Below are positions 17,391 to 26,059 of a stretch of 64,000 nucleotides of DNA, piece after piece (positions within the stretch are counted from its first letter, which is position 1; the number at the start of each line of letters is the position of its first letter). The notes under the pieces were generated by a model that was given only the letters and a program-made list of their open reading frames with translations, had not been told where the DNA came from and ran no database searches. A program made the position numbers and the translations under genes. Source of the DNA: WLWS01 sp965243105 (GTDB lineage: Bacteria > Pseudomonadota > Gammaproteobacteria > Eutrophobiales > Eutrophobiaceae); assembly GCA_965243105.1 (NCBI GenBank), contig CBDEUC010000003.1, forward strand, positions 1,178,001-1,242,000, given 5' to 3'.

Positions 17391-18935
17391 ATGAACAAGC
17401 CCGTAATTGCCAACAACAAGCCCGTAGCAGTGAACCTGGAAGAGAATGAGCAGTACTTTTTCTGTACCTGTGGCAGGAGTACTAACCAGCCTTTTTGTGA
17501 TGGTTCACATGCCGGCACTGATTTCAAACCCATGGCTTTTACAGCAGGCAAAACAGAGCAGGCTTATCTTTGTGCATGCAAGCACAGTAGCAACCAGCCT
17601 TTTTGTGATGGCACCCATAAACAATTCAAAGATGAAGATATTGGAAAAGAAGGGCCTGGTGTGAAGAATGAAAGCGACGGCGCGCCGCAGGCCACGCCTA
17701 CCCCGGAGGAGCCTACCGTGGCATTCATCCATCAACTGGCCAGGGAAGGACTGGATAAAATCGGCCACCATGGGCCAATGACGTCGATGGGTGTGCCCCG
17801 ACACGAATTACCGGCATGGAATGATATTCAGATCATGACCGCGCAATTGGCAAGAAAACCATTAATGGAGGATGTACCCGTCTCCACGAAGCTTGTTATT
17901 GGACCGGGGGCAGACAAACCCCTTGAACTGGATATTCCGCTTTTCGTATCGGACATGAGTTTTGGCGCACTGTCCGAGGAAGCAAAAACCGCCATGGCAA
18001 AGGGCGCGGAATTGGCCGGGACCGGCATATGCTCGGGTGAAGGGGGCATGCTGCCCGAAGAGCAGGCCAGCAATTCACGCTACTTCTATGAACTGGCGAG
18101 TGCAGAATTCGGCTACCAGGAATCCCTGCTGGAAAATGTGCAGGCCTTTCATTTCAAGGGTGGCCAGGGTGCCAAAACAGGTACCGGCGGACACCTTCCC
18201 GGAAACAAGAACCGTGGCAAGATTTCCCAGGTCAGGGGCATTCCCGAAGGTGAGCCGGCTATTTCACCACCTACATTCAAAAACCTCGAGAGCGTTGATG
18301 ACTTTCGCAGGTTTGCTGACCGCGTTCGTGAAATAACGGGTGGTATTCCGGTTGGTTTCAAGCTGAGTGCCAACCACATTGAAGACGACATCCAGTTTGC
18401 GCTTGATGCGAGTGCCGACTACATCATTCTTGATGGACGGGGTGGTGGTACGGGCGCGGCACCGGAAATGTTTCGCGATCACATCAGTGTTCCCACCATT
18501 CCAGCCCTGGCCCGTGCCAGGCGTTACCTTGATGAAAATGATGCCTCGGGAAAAGTCACCCTGATTATCACGGGAGGACTTCGAGTCCCGGTCGACTTTG
18601 TAAAGGCACTAGCTCTTGGTGCTGACGGTATCGCGATTGCGAACAGCGCAATGCAGGCCATCGGTTGTGTCGGTGCGCGCATGTGCAATACGAATAATTG
18701 CCCGGCGGGGATCGCCACGCAAAAGGAAGAGCTTCGCGCTCGGCTCAACGTGGAAAAAAGTGCAGAGCAGCTGGCGCGCTTTTTTGAATCCTCAACCGAG
18801 TTGATGAAGGTGATGGCACGAGCCTGTGGCCATGATCATTTTAACCAGTTTGAAAGTCGTGACATTGCTACCTGGCATCATGACCTGGCCAGGCTTGCAA
18901 ACATCCAGTTTTCCGGGTTTGGGCAAAGCCAGTAA
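17391..18935 (+). CDS. Double CDGSH iron-sulfur / glutamate synthase-domain fusion protein
   Basis: Residues 20-40 and 56-76 are two CDGSH-type [2Fe-2S] motifs: C25, C27, C36, H40 and C61, C63, C72, H76, each with the NQPFCDG core. Residues about 100-514 form the FMN-binding glutamate synthase central domain: the FVSDMSFGALSEEAK segment, GGQGAKTGTGGHLPG, the FMN phosphate site DGRGGGTGAAPE and GLRVPVDFVKALALGADG. GCVGARMCNTNNCPAGIA has Cys with the x5-x4 spacing of the [3Fe-4S] cluster of glutamate synthase. The glutamine amidotransferase domain is absent, so it cannot release ammonia from glutamine. It is the third gene of the pirin operon; an electron-transfer or oxidoreductase role in redox stress is inferred. 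Confidence 0.9.
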   Translation: MNKPVIANNKPVAVNLEENEQYFFCTCGRSTNQPFCDGSHAGTDFKPMAFTAGKTEQAYLCACKHSSNQPFCDGTHKQFKDEDIGKEGPGVKNESDGAPQATPTPEEPTVAFIHQLAREGLDKIGHHGPMTSMGVPRHELPAWNDIQIMTAQLARKPLMEDVPVSTKLVIGPGADKPLELDIPLFVSDMSFGALSEEAKTAMAKGAELAGTGICSGEGGMLPEEQASNSRYFYELASAEFGYQESLLENVQAFHFKGGQGAKTGTGGHLPGNKNRGKISQVRGIPEGEPAISPPTFKNLESVDDFRRFADRVREITGGIPVGFKLSANHIEDDIQFALDASADYIILDGRGGGTGAAPEMFRDHISVPTIPALARARRYLDENDASGKVTLIITGGLRVPVDFVKALALGADGIAIANSAMQAIGCVGARMCNTNNCPAGIATQKEELRARLNVEKSAEQLARFFESSTELMKVMARACGHDHFNQFESRDIATWHHDLARLANIQFSGFGQSQ

Positions 18936-18947
18936 ACAGAAGCCTGG

Positions 18948-19967
18948 TCACTGGACTTCAACGGATTCAAAAAACGGCAGAAAACCAGTGGACGGATGGC
19001 AATTGCAGTATTCCAGGACAGCGCCACCAGATGGAACTACTATGACTTCATGGCCCAGGTTAAGCTTGGCCTGGAAATCGAATCGCTTCATATATTCAAA
19101 TACTCCGCGGTATATGGCGAGGTGCGTAGGATGATGATGCGTCCAGCGCTCAAGATCCTTGAGAGTAAGAAACCAGGCAAGGATCTCTACCTGCACTCCG
19201 TTATCTAGCCCCATATCGACCTCGTCGATAAACCGCATGCTAATACAGTTGGAATCCAGCGGATTGTCACGCAGGTAGTCTGCGCCGGTCTTGAATACAG
19301 GTAGCATGTCGTCAATGAAGGCCTGCTGCTCCTCCCTGGTTGCCTTATCCCATCCGAAGGGACCACGTATAAAACACAACTTGTCGGGCATCTCCGTGAT
19401 GCGTAGGCGTTTACCAAGGCTATCAACTGCATCACGCCTGGTGATTTGCCCTGCCTGGCCATCTGCCTCGCCTGACAGGTAATCCACAACCCGGTCTCTC
19501 ATGGAGCCAAAGTAGGCGTGAAATTGCTCCACTTTTTGCTCCACGTAACGGCCAACGCCGTATTCAATCTCTTCCAGCGAGTAGTTGCCATCCAGGGATG
19601 TCACCGGGGCAACAATGGTTTCGCGCCACCAGCCCGCTTCACCTTCACGTGGCTGCGACATCCAGGAACAGACATCTTCTCGTCCCCAGAATCCGTGCAT
19701 GTCCTGCTGTTCCTTCCAGTAAGGCATGAATACATCATTGTGATAGCCACTTGCATCCGTTTGCGTTCCCCGCTCTACGTGTAGCGGCTTGTGTTCCTTG
19801 TCTTCGAGCAGTAATGCCAGCAATTCATTCGATAATTTTTCCGCAGCACTTTCCTGCTTCGCCTGGACGGATGCCATGGCCATTACAAAATCATCGTGCC
19901 CACTGGCAAAATGTGATTGATACGCAGGATAAGGCGGCTGGTAACTATCGGGGCGACTTTTCTTCAT
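18948..19967 (-). CDS. Aldoxime dehydratase family haem protein
   Basis: Aldoxime dehydratases (OxdA family) use a ferrous haem to turn aldoximes into nitriles. The start at 19967 (MKKSRPDSYQPPYPAY) follows TAAGGAAAT and gives 339 residues, close to the roughly 350 of known members; an in-frame extension to 20168 would run into the previous gene. Family-like blocks include GYHNDVFMPYWKEQQDMHGFWG, WWRETIVAP, CFIRGPFGWDKA, EVDMGLDNGVQVEILAWF, WTHHHPTHLAIYRGVFEYM with the likely haem His, and YCNCHPSTGFLPFFE at the end. It is the last gene of a trio with a Rieske oxygenase and a small protein, which suggests that the trio makes or consumes an oxime. The substrate is unknown. Confidence 0.85.
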   Translation of the reverse strand: MKKSRPDSYQPPYPAYQSHFASGHDDFVMAMASVQAKQESAAEKLSNELLALLLEDKEHKPLHVERGTQTDASGYHNDVFMPYWKEQQDMHGFWGREDVCSWMSQPREGEAGWWRETIVAPVTSLDGNYSLEEIEYGVGRYVEQKVEQFHAYFGSMRDRVVDYLSGEADGQAGQITRRDAVDSLGKRLRITEMPDKLCFIRGPFGWDKATREEQQAFIDDMLPVFKTGADYLRDNPLDSNCISMRFIDEVDMGLDNGVQVEILAWFLTLKDLERWTHHHPTHLAIYRGVFEYMKRFDFQAKLNLGHEVIVVPSGGAVLEYCNCHPSTGFLPFFESVEVQ

Positions 19968-20010
19968 TATTAATATTTCCTTATCCTTTATTCTCGAATA
20001 GCGGTGTAAT

Positions 20011-20337
20011 CTAGATGTAATCGATGAAAGAAGTCTTGGTGCGCCAGTTAACCGGGTCGGAGATATAGTCAAGGTTTGCCGCCTTCCAAACATGAAGTGC
20101 ATCGTCGACTTCACACAGGGCCAGCACCATCCAGGCAAGTTTCCTGTCATCTTCGGGTATTTCATCAACCGGAAAATGGTTCAGGTACTCGATGATTTCT
20201 TCAAGACGGGGGCTCACTGCATCGTAAAAGGCCTGAATCTCGCGCAACTCACTATCTACCCTTCGACCTAGCCGCTCTCGGGCTGAGGCCAGTCCCCAGC
20301 TATCTATCCAAGGCTGTAGTTCATTAAAGTCAGGCAT
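20011..20337 (-). CDS. Small acidic protein of unknown function between Rieske oxygenase and aldoxime dehydratase
   Basis: This is a 108-residue soluble protein, mostly helical, with many acidic residues and several Trp (WIDSW, LAWM, HVW). No motif was recognised and there are no Cys, so it is not a ferredoxin. Its start overlaps the stop region of the Rieske gene by 8 bp, and aldoxime dehydratase begins 43 bp after its stop, so the three are co-translated. It could be a small subunit or chaperone for either enzyme. Rieske oxygenase beta subunits are larger (about 160-190 aa) and it does not look like one. Confidence 0.75.
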   Translation of the reverse strand: MPDFNELQPWIDSWGLASARERLGRRVDSELREIQAFYDAVSPRLEEIIEYLNHFPVDEIPEDDRKLAWMVLALCEVDDALHVWKAANLDYISDPVNWRTKTSFIDYI

Positions 20338-21538
20338 AGTCTTCCAACTCTTGCTCCGATATGTGGAGATGGGCCAGCAACTTTTGGTAATGGGCCCGTA
20401 CCGTGTCTTCCATATCGATTGCGATGAGGCTCATGTCAAAGGCACCGCTTTGCATGCCGGAATGGGCCCATTCGATGACCGGCCAGTCCTCGGCGAGGGC
20501 ATTGCGTGTTGCAAGCCTGCCCTGCTCGCGGTTAAACAGGTTGCCAAAGTTCTGTAGTTTATCCTTGAAGAACCAGTCCCACTCCCAGTCAGCGGTATGC
20601 GGCCCGGTTGGCCACACTCGCATCACGCTCAGCACATCGGTGCCAACAAAAAGTACCAGGTTGGGAAAGAAAGTATAGCAATCGAACACAAAGCGGCTGG
20701 AACCTTCAAGGTTGACTGCTCGATCACTTTCACTGGCCGCCCTGGATGTATCCTGGTCAACCCAGTTTGACGTGGTGCCGTATTTCATTGACAGCTGCTG
20801 TACCAGGCTCATTGCAGGCGGTTCGTCCATCTCGGGGCGCAACACGGTTAGACGTGAACAAACTCCCGGGCTTTCGGGGAAGCTGGTATTGCTGGCATCG
20901 CCAGGCCTGAAGGTGACACCAAGGGTTTTTCGGTGAACGTGACTCGCGTGATAACCCTCATGCTGAATATTCATAAGATCCTTCCAGTTTGCGGCAAAAT
21001 CTTCCTGGTACCCGGTGTACCATTGCCAGGCGCTGTCGGAGAGAAAGGTATCCAGACCTGCCGGCAAACCCTGCAGATAGTCCCTGAGAGAATGTTCAGG
21101 CTCGGCCGCCAGGTTGATAAAGATAAAACCTCCCCAGGTATCTACGGCAAGGCTTTTTAACTGGATAGCTTTCTTATCCAGGCCGGCAAATAACTGGGGC
21201 TCAGGAATAGCCTGGCACCGACCCTGGAGGTTGAAGCTCCAACCGTGAAAGCGACAGACGATGGCTCCTTTCTTACCATGACGATCGCAAAACAATCGGC
21301 CGCTTCGATGTGGGCAAACGTTGTGAAAGGCCCTCAACTCACCCTTGCCATCCTGAAGGACGACAACGGAAGTTGCGATGGCCTTTATTTCCAGGGTGGC
21401 AAAACTGCCCGGTTCAGGCAGGTCAGAACACCTGGCCGCGAGCAGCCAGCTGTCGCGCCAGACATCTTTTTCCGTTTCAAAAAATGATTCGGAAATAAAT
21501 GGCACATGACTGACCTTGTTAAAGTGGGCTTCTCCCAT
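20330..21538 (-). CDS. Rieske non-haem iron oxygenase, alpha subunit
   Basis: The Rieske domain has CPHRSG followed 17 residues later by CRFHGW, giving the C-x-H...C-x2-H [2Fe-2S] site near residues 75-97. The catalytic domain has NIQHEGYHASHVH, with the two His of the mononuclear iron facial triad and the preceding Asn/Asp-type bridging region. Length 402 is normal for an aromatic-ring-hydroxylating or related oxygenase. No ferredoxin or reductase gene is close, so electrons must come from elsewhere. It leads the operon with the small protein and aldoxime dehydratase. Some Rieske enzymes oxidise amines at nitrogen, which would deliver an oxime; that link is inference. Confidence 0.9.
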   Translation of the reverse strand: MGEAHFNKVSHVPFISESFFETEKDVWRDSWLLAARCSDLPEPGSFATLEIKAIATSVVVLQDGKGELRAFHNVCPHRSGRLFCDRHGKKGAIVCRFHGWSFNLQGRCQAIPEPQLFAGLDKKAIQLKSLAVDTWGGFIFINLAAEPEHSLRDYLQGLPAGLDTFLSDSAWQWYTGYQEDFAANWKDLMNIQHEGYHASHVHRKTLGVTFRPGDASNTSFPESPGVCSRLTVLRPEMDEPPAMSLVQQLSMKYGTTSNWVDQDTSRAASESDRAVNLEGSSRFVFDCYTFFPNLVLFVGTDVLSVMRVWPTGPHTADWEWDWFFKDKLQNFGNLFNREQGRLATRNALAEDWPVIEWAHSGMQSGAFDMSLIAIDMEDTVRAHYQKLLAHLHISEQELEDYA

Positions 21539-21663
21539 GGATAAATACTACCGCAATATGCAACCGCGGATAACAGGTGTATTTAAGATCGACAATTTAC
21601 GCCCAGAATCCATTGATTCTGTCACGGATTTTCATGACACGAGCAAATCGGTAGAATGCGCCC

Positions 21664-22422
21664 ATGGAATCACCGACGAAATTAAAGTCAAAACGACGCG
21701 CCTTTGTTCACAAGACTGGCAAGAAGCTATTACGGCGTATTGGCACTTTCCAGGACAGGCATTCCCTCGTCGCGACAACGCCGGTGTTGTCGAATGACAG
21801 CTTTCCCTGGGTAAGCGATCTTGAAGACAATTGGCAGGTGATCAGGAAAGAGCTTGAGGGCGTGATGCAACACCCGGAGGACATTCCTACCTTTCACCAG
21901 ATTTCCCCGGACCAGGGCCGTATCTCAAAGGGCGACAACTGGAAAACCTATACTTTCTATGCGATTGGTGCGCGCATCGATGATAACTGTGCAGAATGCC
22001 CTGTTACCGCTGAGCTTCTTGACAAGTTACCTAACCTGCAAAATGCCTGGTTTTCCATATTGGCACCACGCTATCACATTCCTCCACACAAGGGCCCGAC
22101 AAAAGCCTTTATTCGCTGCCATCTCGGTCTACAGGTGCCGAAGGAAAGTGAAAAATGCTGGATTCGAGTGGATGAAGAAATTTGTCACTGGAAAGAAGGC
22201 AAGTGCCTGGTGTTTGACGATACCTACGAACATGAAGTGCTAAATGATACCGATGAGTGGCGCGTCGTACTGTTCCTGGATTTTGATCGCCCGATGGATC
22301 GCCTGGGCACATTGTTTAACAAGGGTGTTCTTGGACTGATTCGTTCGAGTCATTATTTCAAGGACCCCATGCGTAACATCACTAACTGGAATCAGCGACT
22401 CAAGGATCGCAAAGGGAGTTAG
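21664..22422 (+). CDS. Aspartyl/asparaginyl beta-hydroxylase (LpxO-like) 2-oxoglutarate oxygenase
   Basis: This Fe(II)/2-oxoglutarate-dependent hydroxylase is of the AspH family. The double-stranded beta-helix carries LAPRYHIPPHKGPTKAFIRCHLGL (first iron His and the 2-oxoglutarate-contacting Arg region) and CLVFDDTYEHEVLNDTDEWRVVLFLDFDRPM (second His and conserved Arg). The length of 252 residues matches LpxO and free-standing bacterial AspH. A basic N-terminal stretch (KLKSKRRAF) precedes the domain; no strong membrane helix is seen. It is divergent from the Rieske operon with 125 bp between starts. Possible substrates are lipid A acyl chains, an amino acid, or a product of the neighbouring pathway. 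Confidence 0.87.
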   Translation: MESPTKLKSKRRAFVHKTGKKLLRRIGTFQDRHSLVATTPVLSNDSFPWVSDLEDNWQVIRKELEGVMQHPEDIPTFHQISPDQGRISKGDNWKTYTFYAIGARIDDNCAECPVTAELLDKLPNLQNAWFSILAPRYHIPPHKGPTKAFIRCHLGLQVPKESEKCWIRVDEEICHWKEGKCLVFDDTYEHEVLNDTDEWRVVLFLDFDRPMDRLGTLFNKGVLGLIRSSHYFKDPMRNITNWNQRLKDRKGS

Positions 22423-23612
22423 CCGGCCTGCTCCTCGTGCAAGGCTGGCAGGAAAAGTAACAGGGCCATTGCCAGGGATTGTATTACCAGGGTGGCCAGG
22501 CACAGGGCAAATAAACCGCTGTCGATAAACGGCGCCAGTATCGCAGTGCCCCCGGCGGAGCAAATCGTAATCGCCAGGAAGGTCAGTGAAGACGCGCGGT
22601 CATCGTCGCCTTTACCTGCGATGATCGCCCGCAGGAATCCGGCAGGCCCTCGAATACCAAGGCCGAGATTCATCATGGGAAAAATAAATGCCAGCATCAC
22701 CGGGCTGTTGTTCCCAATGATCGCATAAGCAAACAGCATCAATGCACCAAGCCAGGCCAGCAGGCTTCCATGCATGATCACTTTTTCAGTTCCCCATCGC
22801 GCTACAAGTGAACCGCTCAGGTTCGCACCGACAATAAAGAAAGCCACGCCGACCATTTGCATAATGATGAAATGTGACAGTTCGCCCCCCATGGTATGCA
22901 CGATTACGGCGGGAGCGGCAAAAACAAACACGAGCAAACCACCCAGTACCAGCGCCTGGCTCAGGGCGTAGCGAACATAGGTTCCAGAGCGCAGTAACTT
23001 CATGTAGCTGCCATCTTTTACCGGCTGGATATCATCCGGAATGCTCCTGCCAAGCGCTGCAATACCCACAGCCAGGCAGGCGGTTAACGTGGCTATTAAC
23101 CAGAATGACAATTGCCAACCACCCAGGTTTAACAGCCAAAGTCCTGCCAGGGGTGCCGCTGCCGGCACGAGTGATTCGATACTGCCGAGTACACCCAGCG
23201 CCTTCGTCGCGGTAATTCGATCAAATATTGCATTAATGATCACCGGTGTGAAAACCGTCGGTGCGGCAGAAACAAGCCCCTGCAAAAAGCGCAGGGCAAC
23301 CAGGCTATATATGTCACTTACCATTGCACAAAGAAGGGATATACCGGCATACAGGAAAAGCGCGATGACGAGCAACCAGCGTCGCGGGTAATGCGCGCCA
23401 AGCGCACCAAAAATCAGCAATCCCATGGAGACACCAAAGACAAAAGCGGCGATGACGAATTGCGACAGGGCTTCGTTGGTCGCCAGGGTCGCCGGTAAAA
23501 TTGGGATCGCAGGCAAAACCAGGTCAATACCGGCCAGGGCCAGCACTGTGCCGGCCACCAGTAATGCGCAGATCAAGTAAGCCGATGATGAGGTATTGGA
23601 TTCTTCGCTCAT
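22419..23612 (-). CDS. MFS multidrug-type exporter (Bcr/CflA-like)
   Basis: Twelve hydrophobic helices over 397 residues. The start at 23612 (MSEESNTSSSAYLICALLVAG) places helix 1 at the N-terminus; a longer open frame to 23810 has no support. The loop after helix 2 contains LGAHYPRRWLLVIALF, a weak motif A, and helix 4-5 has RFLQGLVSAAPTVFTPVIINAIF, typical of Bcr/CflA drug exporters. Its start overlaps the lipoprotein stop by 4 bp, so they form an operon. It lies next to the Rieske/aldoxime block, where it may export a product, but this is inference. Confidence 0.85.
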   Translation of the reverse strand: MSEESNTSSSAYLICALLVAGTVLALAGIDLVLPAIPILPATLATNEALSQFVIAAFVFGVSMGLLIFGALGAHYPRRWLLVIALFLYAGISLLCAMVSDIYSLVALRFLQGLVSAAPTVFTPVIINAIFDRITATKALGVLGSIESLVPAAAPLAGLWLLNLGGWQLSFWLIATLTACLAVGIAALGRSIPDDIQPVKDGSYMKLLRSGTYVRYALSQALVLGGLLVFVFAAPAVIVHTMGGELSHFIIMQMVGVAFFIVGANLSGSLVARWGTEKVIMHGSLLAWLGALMLFAYAIIGNNSPVMLAFIFPMMNLGLGIRGPAGFLRAIIAGKGDDDRASSLTFLAITICSAGGTAILAPFIDSGLFALCLATLVIQSLAMALLLFLPALHEEQAG

Positions 23613-24385
23613 GGTGTTTGATACGATTCCAGTTCCATGGTTAACGTGCCCTGGGCAAAGGCCTCGTTTGTACTCTTTTCCACGATACTCCGCTTGATAA
23701 GACCGATGCCCCTGGCAAACCACTGTGTTTGCGTGACAGTGATCATCGTCGTGACATTGTATTGATTCCCGGCATGGGCGACCGAGCCCAGGGACTCTAT
23801 TTTCAGGCAATCCCGGAACCTGCCGGCTGGCACATCGACCACTTCATCCACCGCGACAATACGATTAGTAATCGGTACAGATGCCAGCAATTCAAACCCA
23901 AAAGTCTCACCGGGTGTTCCCTTTCTTTTCAGCGCCTGAGTCTGGATAACACTATCCCACTGGGTGCCTATATCAAGCTGTCGCGGCAATATAAGCGCCG
24001 GATCTTCGATAAACCTGGAAATCTTGCCATCCTGGATCACAAAACCGGTTCTCTCCCTCCCCCTGTCAGAATCCCTGTACAGGGTTTCAATTCCCGTCAG
24101 GGAACGATACACGAAGTTCAGACCGCTTCCTGTGTCCCTGGCCGGCAGGCTACTTATGGCCTGCTTCTGGCTACTGGCCCCCTCCATGGTTTCAAGGGTA
24201 ATGTGATATAGCCAACTGTGACCCGCATTGACGGGGTGATAGCTTTGATCCTGTTTTCCACAACCTGCCAGGGCAACAGCAACTGCGAGGGCCAGGACCA
24301 GTAAACACCCTTTTTCTGCGACCCCGGTAAAAATGTTAATACTCAAGAAACCAGCCTTGTTGTTATGCGTCAAAAAATTTAACAA
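23609..24385 (-). CDS. Lipoprotein of unknown function
   Basis: A hydrophobic stretch ending VALAGCGKQ, near residue 42, is a lipobox, so the mature protein is a lipid-anchored domain of about 215 residues. ATG 24385 gives a long leader; an in-frame TTG at 24346 would give a more usual one. The domain is mostly beta, with HPVNAGHSWLYHITLET and VPAGRFRDCLKIES segments that recall proteins measuring or binding small hydrophobic ligands; no family is named with confidence. It is the first gene of a two-gene operon with the MFS exporter (4-bp overlap), hinting at an export-linked periplasmic partner. Confidence 0.75.
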   Translation of the reverse strand: MLNFLTHNNKAGFLSINIFTGVAEKGCLLVLALAVAVALAGCGKQDQSYHPVNAGHSWLYHITLETMEGASSQKQAISSLPARDTGSGLNFVYRSLTGIETLYRDSDRGRERTGFVIQDGKISRFIEDPALILPRQLDIGTQWDSVIQTQALKRKGTPGETFGFELLASVPITNRIVAVDEVVDVPAGRFRDCLKIESLGSVAHAGNQYNVTTMITVTQTQWFARGIGLIKRSIVEKSTNEAFAQGTLTMELESYQTP

Positions 24386-24484
24386 TGATACACGAGTCTT
24401 TACAAATCCATGATGTGATACTCACATAATCTTCATGTGATTCTTGTCAATATACCAGCCAGTAAAACCAATACTAAGGTGAAC

Positions 24485-25384
24485 ATGAATACCCTGCTGG
24501 ACAAATCCGTTATTTTTTCCTTTGACCGCTCGGGTTTTGAACGGCACTCAAAATCCTTTGAGGAATTGCCTGACGCGAAATCCCTCGGCAGGGTGCTAAT
24601 CACTGGTGGAACCAGTGGTATCGGTAAGGCCTGCGCAGATTTCCTGCTGGACCATGGTAACCAGTGCCTCGTTACCGGCCGGGATCAAAGCAAGTTCGAA
24701 AACAAGGCGGGGCTTGTCTCACGCTCCCTTGATTTGTCGAATTGGAACGAAGTGCATAATTTTGCAGAAAGTATCGAGATTGTTGACCACCTTGTGCTTA
24801 ACGCCGGTGGCATGCCCGATGAATACCGGGAAAATGCCCATGGCTGCGAGTACCAGGCAGCATCCCAACTGGTTGGGCACCTGCTGCTGTTTGAATCATT
24901 ACACAGGCTGGGAAAACTAGCTGAGGGGGCAAAAATTGTCATCGTCAGTTCAGGAGGTATGCTGCTAAAGAAGCTTGACCTTGAGACCCTGTTTCAAACA
25001 AGTCGCTATGACAAGGTTGCCCAGTACGCTAACGTGAAACGAGCGCAGGTGATAATGTGCGAAGTGCTTGCATCTCGTTATACACAGTATCACTTCTCGG
25101 CTATGCATCCCGGGTGGGTCGCAACCCCTGCCCTGGAACAGGCACTTCCGGGCTTCTTTTCTTTCTTTAAGAAAAGGCTTCGCAGTCATTACCAGGGCGC
25201 GGATACGATCCTCTGGCTACTTTACTCGAATGCACTTGACTCAGGAAAATTCTGGTTTGACCGCTCACAGGCCAGGCCCTCTCCCCTTTCATTTACGAAT
25301 TCTGCAGAATCAGAGCGCCAGTCACTGGCTGGACAGATCGACCAGCGCATCGAGGCAATACTGGCGAGCAGGCCGCTGGATTAG
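24485..25384 (+). CDS. Short-chain dehydrogenase/reductase
   Basis: The Rossmann motif is GGTSGIGKACADFLL, the NAG motif is LNAGG, and the active-site elements are IVSSGG (Ser) and YANVKRAQ (Tyr-x3-Lys). A 35-residue N-terminal extension precedes the fold, giving 299 residues. ATG 24485 follows AAGGTGAAC; the GTG at 24437 is rejected as it lacks a site. After the active site, GWVATPALEQALPGFFSFFKKRLRSHYQGADTILWLLYS resembles the retinol/dehydrogenase-like DHRS-12 branch of the family, which acts on lipid-like or steroid substrates. Cytoplasmic, single gene. Confidence 0.87.
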   Translation: MNTLLDKSVIFSFDRSGFERHSKSFEELPDAKSLGRVLITGGTSGIGKACADFLLDHGNQCLVTGRDQSKFENKAGLVSRSLDLSNWNEVHNFAESIEIVDHLVLNAGGMPDEYRENAHGCEYQAASQLVGHLLLFESLHRLGKLAEGAKIVIVSSGGMLLKKLDLETLFQTSRYDKVAQYANVKRAQVIMCEVLASRYTQYHFSAMHPGWVATPALEQALPGFFSFFKKRLRSHYQGADTILWLLYSNALDSGKFWFDRSQARPSPLSFTNSAESERQSLAGQIDQRIEAILASRPLD

Positions 25385-25452
25385 ATTTTCAGTGCCAACT
25401 AACCCAAGAATGGCCAAGTATCCCTGAAAAACCAGGCCCGGAACGGGCTGTC

Positions 25453-25469
25453 AGCACTAAATTAGTGCT
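25453..25469. promoter_or_regulatory. Perfect palindrome upstream of the pseudopilin/GGDEF-EAL operon
   Basis: AGCACTAAATTAGTGCT is an 8-bp perfect inverted repeat with a single central base. It lies about 70-90 bp before the possible start codons of the pseudopilin-like gene, and has the size and symmetry of a dimeric repressor site. Confidence 0.45.
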
Positions 25470-25537
25470 AAAATAAGCGCTGGGAGATCAGGGCACGATC
25501 CAGTAGCCCTGTTAATAATCACAAGAAAAATAGTATT

Positions 25538-26059
25538 TTGCAGTCGGGGTTACTTCATTTCGTGGATATTGAAGAATTTCCAACCAGGCAGAAGGTCAAC
25601 CAGCTGATCATCCGGAAACATCGGGCATATACCCTGATCGAGCTCGCCCTTGTCGTGCTGATTGTCAGTATCATTTACAGTACGGCGAGTCCCGTGTATC
25701 ACAAGATCGTTGAGGAAGCCAAGTCAGCGACCAGCAGCAACGAAATCCAGGATATTTCCACTGATATCGACAAGTTCATCAAGGACAATGGCTATATCCC
25801 CAACTCTCTTGAAGATGTGTTCGGCCAGGTTCCACTTGATCCCTGGGGTAATCCCTACCAGTTTTTACGTATCGCGGGTGCAACAGGATTAGGGAAATTA
25901 CGAAAAGACAAGAATCTTGTCCCAATAAATTCTGATTACGACCTCTATAGCATGGGCCCCGATGGCAAGAGTGTAGCGCCCCTCACCGCCAACGCCAGCC
26001 AGGATGATATTGTACGCGGCCGCAATGGCAAGTTTTTTGGCGTAGCGACGGATTACTAA
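25538..26059 (+). CDS. Type II/IV pseudopilin-like protein (GspG-like)
   Basis: A class III signal peptide is visible: basic KHRA, then YTLIELALVVLIVSIIYSTASPVYHKI, the N-methylated helix of pilins with the +5 Glu. The residue at -1 is Ala rather than the usual Gly. The C-terminal part (FIKDNGYIPNSLEDVF, then VPLDPWGNPYQFL and YDLYSMGPDGK) matches the GspG major pseudopilin, including its DPWG-PY signature and the calcium-loop end. No ATG fits; TTG 25538 or GTG 25562 are the options. Its stop overlaps the ATG of the GGDEF-EAL gene by 1 bp. No other secretion or pilus gene is near, so this is an isolated pseudopilin. Confidence 0.8.
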   Translation: MQSGLLHFVDIEEFPTRQKVNQLIIRKHRAYTLIELALVVLIVSIIYSTASPVYHKIVEEAKSATSSNEIQDISTDIDKFIKDNGYIPNSLEDVFGQVPLDPWGNPYQFLRIAGATGLGKLRKDKNLVPINSDYDLYSMGPDGKSVAPLTANASQDDIVRGRNGKFFGVATDY

